From contig JAGFNK010000093.1 in NCBI GenBank assembly GCA_025769875.1, positions 62,001 to 126,000 on the forward strand: a stretch of 64,000 nt of DNA, given 5' to 3'. Under the pieces are notes generated by a model, which had not been told where the DNA came from, did not search any database, and saw only the letters and a program-made list of their open reading frames with translations. The first letter of the stretch is position 1, and every line of letters begins with the position of its first letter. The translations under genes were made by a program, and so were the position numbers. Origin of the DNA: Russula earlei. Lineage: Eukaryota > Basidiomycota > Agaricomycetes > Russulales > Russulaceae. Below are positions 56,981 to 64,000 of this stretch, in pieces.

Positions 56981-58174
56981 TTGAACTGTTGGATCCATGT
57001 CCAGCCCAGACCCTCCCCAGACCTTCCCAAACATGTTGTAGGAACCGCCACTTGGGACAGCTTCCACACCTTCCTCTGTTACATCACCACTGAAAACAAG
57101 GAAGAACTACCCGTTGAATTCATCAACAATCATTGGTTTGAGCTACAACTCAGAAGAGGACAGCTCTACGCTCACCAAGACCTAGAACTCATCAGAAACA
57201 GCCTTGGACTAGGCTACTGGAGGGAAAACGACCCTCTCTATGAACCACCTTCAGAATCAGAAGCCTCTTCCACAGAAGACAACCTCCCTGAACCAGAAAA
57301 CACTGCTGAAACTCAGACACCCTTTGAATCCCCTGCATTAGAACCAGAGGACCTCCCTGAAAACCAAGAACTCATTGAAACCCCAGAACTCAAACCACAG
57401 AACCCCCCTGAACCTATTATGGCAGCTCAACCCCAAGTCACTGTACAACCACCCCAGGCCGCCACTCAAGCCCCTCAGATGGCCGCTCAGGCCCCTCCAG
57501 TTGTCACCCCACCCCCTCAGGCAGCCATCCCAGCACCACATGGCACTAATGGATCCCTCAGTGGCAAGGAACCTGCAGCATTCACAGGGGAAAGGAACAA
57601 AACAAAATGTTTCATCATGGAGTTTAACTTGTACTGGGGCCTCAATGATGACAAGGCAGTAATGATCTCCCCCTTCAAACAAACAATGCTGGCCCTCTCC
57701 TACATTCAGGGAGAGAAAGTCGAAGGATGGGTCAACTCGCAGGCAACTGCACTCAGGGAAAAAGTAAATAGGGCCCAAAACCCTATCAACAGAATGGATG
57801 AAGCATTATGGAATGACTTTGTCATGGACCTCACGTTCAAATTCACCAACATGGCAGAAAAGGAAGACACTCAAGCAGCTCTTACCAAACATGAAATGAA
57901 AGAGTCTTTGGACGATTATATTTCTACTTTCAAACAACTCCTGATCAAAACTGGTTGGCCTGAAACAGACATAATCGCCATTGAAAGCTTCAAGAATGGA
58001 CTCAAAAAGGGACTATATGCCACAATCCTCAATAGAGATGTCTGGCCCACCACCCTCCAGGAATGGAAAGAGGAAGCCAGGAGACAACACCATCGCTTCA
58101 TTACCATTAGAGAAAAACTCAAAGGAAGAAAAAACCCCTTCACCACTGAACACAAGACCCATCACCCTGACTGA
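56981..58174 (+). CDS. Gypsy-C gag
   Basis: An open frame of about 397 codons with an N-terminal domain (ELPVEFINNHWFELQLRRGQ), a Glu/Pro/Gln-rich linker (residues 100-190), then the capsid-type Retrotrans_gag domain (EFNLYWGLNDDKAVMISPFK, ALSYIQGEKVEGWV, LTKHEMKESLDDYISTFKQL, DIIAIESFKNGLKKGLY). The zinc knuckle follows downstream at 58251-58304 in another frame. The exact start codon is uncertain. The gag is the most intact retroelement frame in the window. Confidence 0.75.
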   Translation: MNCWIHVQPRPSPDLPKHVVGTATWDSFHTFLCYITTENKEELPVEFINNHWFELQLRRGQLYAHQDLELIRNSLGLGYWRENDPLYEPPSESEASSTEDNLPEPENTAETQTPFESPALEPEDLPENQELIETPELKPQNPPEPIMAAQPQVTVQPPQAATQAPQMAAQAPPVVTPPPQAAIPAPHGTNGSLSGKEPAAFTGERNKTKCFIMEFNLYWGLNDDKAVMISPFKQTMLALSYIQGEKVEGWVNSQATALREKVNRAQNPINRMDEALWNDFVMDLTFKFTNMAEKEDTQAALTKHEMKESLDDYISTFKQLLIKTGWPETDIIAIESFKNGLKKGLYATILNRDVWPTTLQEWKEEARRQHHRFITIREKLKGRKNPFTTEHKTHHPD

Positions 58175-59202
58175 ATGCAAGTGGACACTGCCAAGTCCAA
58201 CTTTAAAAAACTCATGGAAGAAGAAAGGAAATAGTTAGCCAAAGAAGGGTGCTGCTTCCGTTGTAGAGAAAAAGGACACCTTAGCAAGGAATGCCCTAAG
58301 AATACAGTCCCCACTACTTCCAAGGCCTGCACCACCGAACCAACCTCAGAACCACCCAAGGAGGAAGAAGCCTCCACTATGGTGGCCCACATGAAAGCAT
58401 TGCCCACGGAGGATAGAGCCAAACTTTGGGACCTCATCCTCAAAGAGGATTTTTTCTAGGCCAAGGTACAACAGTCAGTACTAAGGCCCAAATAGATACC
58501 ATTGTCCAACATAAAGAAAACTCAATGAAAGTTCCCTTTATGATCACAACAAATGGAAAGACTGGCCAAGTGCTCCTAGACAGTGGAGCAATGGAAATTT
58601 CATTAGCCAAGGAATTGTGGGAAAATTACAAATCCCACTTCGAACCCTCAGAACCCCCAGACCCATTATCAATGTGGACAGCACTAACAACCAAGGAGGA
58701 GTGCTAACTCATTACACCCACATAGCCATACATCATGGACCCACCACCCAACTTCTCACCTTCTATGTCACCAATTTGGGAGAAGATAGAATGATCCTTG
58801 GATATCCCTTCTTGAAAGCAATAAACCCCCTCATCAATTGGAGCACCAGTCGCCTTAGAAACCACTTAGGGGTCCTTCTCACCCCTGTATCCATAACAAA
58901 CCCGCCAAAAATCCAAGTTGCACAATTAAGGTCAACCATCATTCCCCCTGAATACTCACAGCATCAAAAGGTCTTCTCTGAAGAAGCAGCCAAACGACTC
59001 TCACCCAGTTGAGGGGAACTCGACTTCAAAATCACCCTGAAACCTGATGCCCCCAAATTCCTTGATTGTCGAACCTACCCCCTCCCCCAGAATGAAAAAC
59101 AGGAACTGTCAAGACAGATACAGGAAGATCTTGTTGAACCGGAACCCGAACGGATCAAAGAAGGCGAAGACCTTCATACAAGGTTCAAGATCCGCTGCTC
59201 GA
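58175..59202 (+). pseudogene. Gypsy-C zinc knuckle, protease and start of RT, truncated
   Basis: CCHC knuckle CFRCREKGHLSKEC at about 58255-58300; protease LLDSGAMEIS near 58573; DRMILGYPFLKAINPLINW near 58785; then a TGA after RLSPS at about 59010 and the RT lead-in LDFKITLKPDAPKFLDCRTY. The Copia-2 LTR cuts the element at 59203. Confidence 0.72.
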
Positions 59203-59516
59203 TGTTACGTGTTAGACAGAACTTTAGTATATGCGCTTATGGCAATAGGGTTACGCATACTACGCTATCTATCACAAGATGCAGCCTTATGCTGCGTCTA
59301 GAACATTTCCACATCACGCGTCACTTAATGCGCGATATAGTGGACACCTGTAGTCACCTCTTTTGGACTTAGGAACAGCCCTGGGTCATAGAGGTATAAA
59401 TACCATACTTGTAGACGAGTATACACATCGCTCTACACCCCAATATCACTTGAGCATTAGCACAACCTCTAAGGTGGGTTGCTTGGCCTGTTAGCTGCGC
59501 TCTATGCTGCGCAACA
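59203..59516 (+). repeat. Copia-2 5-prime LTR
   Basis: 314 bp, TGTTACGTGTTAG...TGCGCAACA, with flank CTCGA, followed at once by the primer-binding site GGTTATGGGCCC (59517-59528). It contains TATAAATACC near 59395. Confidence 0.78.
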
Positions 59517-59684
59517 GGTTATGGGCCCTGCAAGCCATGCGCCTTCATCGGCTGCAACGATGGTGAAGCATCCCTGTAGCCTGCATGCTGCGGCGAGCTA
59601 GTCTACCCTATGGGGAGACTATGTCGGCTTGTTTAATACAAATACTCTTACTGACGACCTCTAAGCCCTCTTCTAACAGCTACA

Positions 59685-60308
59685 ATGTCGTCGTCTCAAC
59701 CCTCTGCCCCTGTTGTCCACATCCTTGATGGTGCAAACTATGGTATTTGGTCAAAGGCTATGAAAGCCTACCTCATGTCCGTTGGACTGTGGGGTTATTG
59801 CAATGGCACTTTTGAACTGCCTACCGTCCCTGGTCTTCCACAGGCGCCTCTTCCCGAAGAGATTGCTGCCCAGGCTGTCGCTCTGGCAGCTGTGAAAGAA
59901 TGGAACAAAGGGAATGATATGGCAGTTGGTCATATGGTCCTTAGATTGAGCATCGCGATCCAACAAGACCTTACGTCTTTGGATAATGCTGAGACTATCT
60001 AGAATCGCCTAGATACCCTTTATGGCACGGCGACGACCACGAGCATCTATAAGGACTTCAAAGAAGCCATTTCCATCCACATTAACCTGAGCCAGCATCC
60101 TGGCCCTCAAATGGATCGGATACACGCTGCGTTCCAGCGCCTCACCGCATCCTCCCTTATCATTCCTGACGCCTTACAGGCGCTCATCATGCTTGCAGCT
60201 ATTCCCCCGAAATGGGAAATGCTTGTCCACATCGTCACTCAGAACTATGAAGTAGCCGATCTTAGTCCAAAGGATGTACGAGAGGCTATTATCTCTCAAT
60301 ATCAAACT
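59685..60308 (+). pseudogene. Copia-2 gag, interrupted by Copia-3
   Basis: ATG at 59685: MSSSQPSAPVVHILDGANYG, IWSKAMKAYLMSVGLWGY, then an in-frame TAG at about 60000-60002 (ETI-stop-NRLDTLYGT, where relatives have Trp), and a helical part DRIHAAFQRLTASSLI to ISQYQT. This is the UBN2-type Copia gag N-terminal region. Copia-3 begins at 60309, so the rest is displaced beyond the window. Confidence 0.75.
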
Positions 60309-60789
60309 TGTTGAAGCAGATGGGCGCAGGTTATGATAAGAGCGATAAGATCCTTAAGATCTATCACAAGATATTTCAGTATTGTGTAAGACAAGACTAT
60401 AATTCAGTAATACCTATCACAAGATATCTACAACGCGTGATTAGATGCGATGAATAAGATAGGAAACAGTAAGTACTCACTTCAGTATTGTGTAAGACAA
60501 GACTGAAGTGATCTATCGAAATACGACGCTCTTAAGTACTCCAGAGCGTCTCTAAGTACACTGCAGGTAGCTACCATCAATAAGAAACAAAGATCATACA
60601 AGGATCAGTCGTTAGTGGCTACCGATTGTCATCAATTAACTTATCATTGTAAGTAACGCAGATCTCAGCATATGAGCTGAGCTGGAGATGCCCGGTCCGT
60701 GTAACCAACGCGTCAACGCGTCTGAGCTGTGATTACATCACAACGTCCCAGGGTAGTGGTAACACACCAAATCAATGATAATCTCAACA
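60309..60789 (-). repeat. Copia-3 3-prime LTR
   Basis: 481 bp against 479 bp in Copia-1, with the same termini. The left flank is AAACT; the partner TSD lies beyond the window. Confidence 0.78.
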
Positions 60790-61609
60790 TCCCCCCGTGA
60801 TTGAGACAGTCGGTAGATTAGATCAAGAGAGATCTAACCCAGTAACAAAAGGACTGATGTCGCGCGTGGGCGTGCGGCATGGTAAGACCATCAGCAGGTG
60901 GACATCTTGATGAGGTAGGTATTGCAGTGAAATGCAAGTGATTAAAGAGTGGGTGAGTCGAGAGACTGCAAGTCGAAAGACTCCAAAGGAAATGTGTATG
61001 CAGGCGAGAGACTGCAAAGGAAAGTGTGAACGCGTGTGAACGCGTGTAAATGCGTGTAAACGCACAGTCGAGAGACTGCCAGGAAAGTGTAGACGCAGTC
61101 GAGAGACTGCCAGGAAAGTGTCCAGTGAAGTGTTCAGATCTGCACATAGGGGAGGCTGCCGTTAAAACATTAATATATTGCCTAATCGCCATAGGCGTTG
61201 CGTCTCCGGAGTGCTTGATCAACTGGACTTCCGCGTCGGAACGGAGCGGAATGCGGAAGCGGAATGGAAGTCCGCCATCCCGAGGTAAGACCTCCGAGAT
61301 TACAGGAGTGGAGCGGAGTGGAATCCGCCATCCCGAAGCGATCTGAGATGTACCTTGAATGATCAATGTCTGTGTTAGCCGAGCGATCGCGTGTAACGCG
61401 GATCCCGAGATATGACGCGATCTCGCCTAGATCTGTCAACTTGTAGCGTATAGACAAGGATGTATATGTGCCCGTAGATGTGAGCGCTGCCCGTAGATGT
61501 GAGCATCGAGACCACAAGGGTCACCTAAGATAATGATGTCATCGGCAGAGAGGATGTGAACTGATAAGGAAATGGCAATGGATCCCCCCGTGTCTTTGGC
61601 GATGACATA

Positions 61610-61850
61610 TGTCCGCATGAGAATGCATGAGTGCGAAGCCAAGATAAGTGCCCGCATGGGAATGCGTGCGCGTGAAACTGATGCCCGCATGAGAATGCGT
61701 GCGTATGAACGTGAAGCCCGCATGAGAATGCGTGCGTATGACTTGTGAAGCCCGCATGAGTATGCGTGCATGCTAAGTCGATGCCCGCATGAGTATGCGT
61801 GCGTGCTAAGTTGATGCCCACATGAGAATGCGTGCATGTAAACATGAGTC
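61610..61850. repeat. Minisatellite inside the Copia-3 RT gene
   Basis: Six or seven imperfect copies, about 30 bp each, of a unit built around GCCCGCATGAGAATGCGTGC, at the position where Copia-1 has a single GTGTGTGCGCGTGAAGCC-like segment. A shorter array (CAGTCGAGAGACTGCCAGG) lies at 61064-61120. Confidence 0.75.
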
Positions 61851-64000
61851 ACTAAGGACTCCATGAGAACGTAAGTCCCATGTACGATAGGCCTGTGTAA
61901 GACCAAGGAAAAGCTTTCTTGTCCATCCAGTGTGATGAAGCCTTGCGGTTGCTCCAATAAAACTAAATCTTGTCACCCAGTGAGCCAAATAGGAATGTCA
62001 ACAAGACGTCCGTTGATTTCCCAATGTGTTCGCACGGCCAACGCTGAACAAGAGTCGCTAAGACTCGGACCTGGCTACTGGTGAGAAGGTTTCATCAATG
62101 TCAATGCCTTGTAAATTGGGTGAACCCCTGTGCAATTGAAACGCGCGCGAAATCTCCAAGATTTGCGTGCTGCACACCCATTCTGATAAGATCTATAAGA
62201 TCAATTGATCCCAGGTACCAATTTTCACAAGCGCGCCGATCACATAATTGACACGCGACTTGCCACTCATTGGCAGAATCCGATTTAAGTGCCTTCCCGA
62301 TATGTAGCCTAGTGATCGCTTCCGCGTAGCCGAGCCGTATGTGATAAGCGCCCTCTTGGATCTGTGTATGCAGTCCCTCCGAGACATTCGGAACGCGGAC
62401 GCGAATAAGACCCAAGATGTGTAACTGAGAGCGGACGCGGTGGACCAATGAATTGTCCCAATAATGCTAAGTGATGATGGCATAAACGGTGTGGCGGAGT
62501 GTGTGGAACTGGCTGTATAGGTGGGGTAAGGTCAAGTGAGTGTGGTGTGAGGGAATCTAATGGGGTTTCCGGAGGCGCGGAACGAAGTGCCGACGATCCG
62601 GTTCATGTGAAAGTAAGGCAGAGAATGTCACCGGTCCTGTAGGGACCAAGAGTTGTGCAGGCGGAGCAGTGTCTGTAACACGTCCCCTGGCTATGCAGTA
62701 TGCGCTTGTCGCGCGATAAGATTTCAATGGTCAGGCGTGTGGACATACGCCCTACATCTAAAGAAGGCGGAATTGTGAGACGATCGGAGTCAGTCCGTCC
62801 GTTCACAGTGTATGAAGTGTGTGCACAGAGAATGGGTGATGGAGTCCGATCATTAGTATGGACGGCAGCGTTAGTACTAAGCTCCAGAACCCGAGGCTAA
62901 GACCAGCGCTGTGCAACTTTGAGCGCGTGTTGTCTTCAAGGGTCCGATTCCATCTATCCGGAACTCCATTCTCCTGTGGTGAATCTAGCATTGTTAATCT
63001 ATGTTTGATCCCTCCATGAACTGATAAGTATGTGAGCGCGCGTTGCCTCAATAGCTAGCGCCTCGAATTGATCTCGTGTGCAGCAGATCGGCTAAGGTGC
63101 TGTAGATAATCTGTAGCCGAGGATCCAATCGCTAAGGGGCAACTGAAAAAAGAAGACGCGTTCGCTAGCCGAGCTTGCTAGCCGAGTGCATACCCCGGAC
63201 AAGATAACTGATCGCGATCTGTAAAGCCGAGCGAGATCCGAGTACCGGAATCACTGTGATAGATTAACGCATGGTGGAAACATATGTCCCATGCGCTGAT
63301 GCTGGATGTGGAATGATAGGACACTTCTTTGCGTGTGTAGAGCTGGAGTTATGAAGTTAATACACAATAGATTGTTCTCCAGCCAGCTGTGCGCGATCTT
63401 CCGATCTTTGATGTGTAAATTTGAACACCCCTCTTGAGTGTATGTGATGCATCCCTCATTCCGAAGTAGCGCGCGCACTGTGTAGTCGCATGCATCGGCC
63501 TTTGGTACATGTAGAATGTCTATGAGGGTTAATAAGGATATCTCCAAGGCCTTCCGGCCGGCAGGACGGACGCAGATCCAGTCCCAATCTGTCTGATGAC
63601 TGAATAACCTCCCAGAGTAATAGATCTGGAGGCCGGAGCGCAAATAATGAAGTCGGGGGTCTGGAACGGACTAATATGATGAGGAGCTCCGTAGTCGATC
63701 AAGATCTAGCCGCCACGTAAAGGGAAACCCAGAATCTCATATTCATCGGACGTCCAATACCTCGGTGATAGGAGCAGTATTGCCCACTATGTACGCGCTG
63801 ACGTTCCTGTCAGTGCCTGTCACTTTTGTATTCATTGCCTTCTCCTTCCGGTAGTCCAGACTGCATGCCCAAGTTGATTGCAATAGCAGCATTGTATTTC
63901 GGACGTAGTGTTGTGTGTCTTTACCGGAATGACTGTATTTTGTGAGGCGGAGAGGCCGGCCCAACGACCATCTTCATTACTGATCTGTACTGGATCATGT

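Larger units (their letters stand above)
60309..64000 (-). mobile_element. Copia-3, heavily rearranged relative of Copia-1 (runs off the window)
   Basis: The left LTR 60309-60789 (TGTTGAAGCAG...ATCTCAACA) is the same family as the Copia-1 LTR. The interior is collinear with Copia-1 on the minus strand: RT (TDLGEIASYLGIRVTRD near 61420), integrase remnants near 62900, pre-integrase region ITYTQEGCSNLHIKDRKIAH near 63420. It is riddled with small deletions and local duplications, so no long frame survives. The 5-prime LTR lies outside. Confidence 0.8.

Noticed and set aside
61610..61850. CRISPR-like array
   Set aside because: Units are contiguous without unique spacers, inside a decayed Copia RT gene of a eukaryote.

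Overview
This is a nuclear window from a filamentous basidiomycete, most likely an agaricomycete. The genes carry dense short introns (48-67 nt, GT-AG), and two BTB paralogues look like the lineage-specific BTB families of mushroom-forming fungi. The repeats are Gypsy, Copia, MULE and integrase-like elements. The species cannot be named from the sequence alone.

The window has two halves. Positions 1-17260 are gene-dense, GC-rich euchromatin: the 3-prime end of GCN1 (eIF2-kinase activator), a nine-exon geranylgeranyl diphosphate synthase, two tandem BTB-type genes (one with a polybasic, cysteine-rich tail), an unknown proline-rich protein, an LYR-motif protein, a Ser/Pro-rich unknown, a protein with a SUMO-interacting-type motif, a proline-rich single-pass membrane protein and a gene resembling the replication factor Sld7. 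Splice models were built by hand. Where I give exon lists the coding lengths are multiples of three.

Positions 17260-64000 are a repeat graveyard. The centre is a Gypsy element (24771-32279) into which solo LTRs and a full-length Copia have inserted, nested up to four deep. Nearly every insertion shows TG...CA ends and a perfect 5-bp target-site duplication (TSD), so the order can be read directly. Around it lie two copies of a hairpin MITE (one broken by two solo LTRs), a long-TIR element broken by a solo LTR, a tandem pair of tRNA-derived SINE-like units, an integrase-type transposase broken by a solo LTR, a spliced MULE with its internally deleted derivative, two more Gypsy fragments in inverted orientation, and two further Copia elements. 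The LTR families are called LTR-1 (about 829 bp), LTR-2 (961), LTR-3 (541), LTR-4 (about 610; Gypsy-C), LTR-5 (477; Gypsy-A) and LTR-6 (883).

One likely host gene sits inside the repeat block: a small secreted-protein gene at 41939-42445 whose two introns are near-copies of each other. A SEC14/CRAL-TRIO gene fragment with a premature stop lies at 45018-45531. Decay of most elements is dominated by C-to-T and G-to-A changes at CpG, which points to cytosine methylation. One Copia copy (60309 to the window end) decayed by small indels and minisatellite growth instead. No operon, CRISPR or prokaryotic feature is present.
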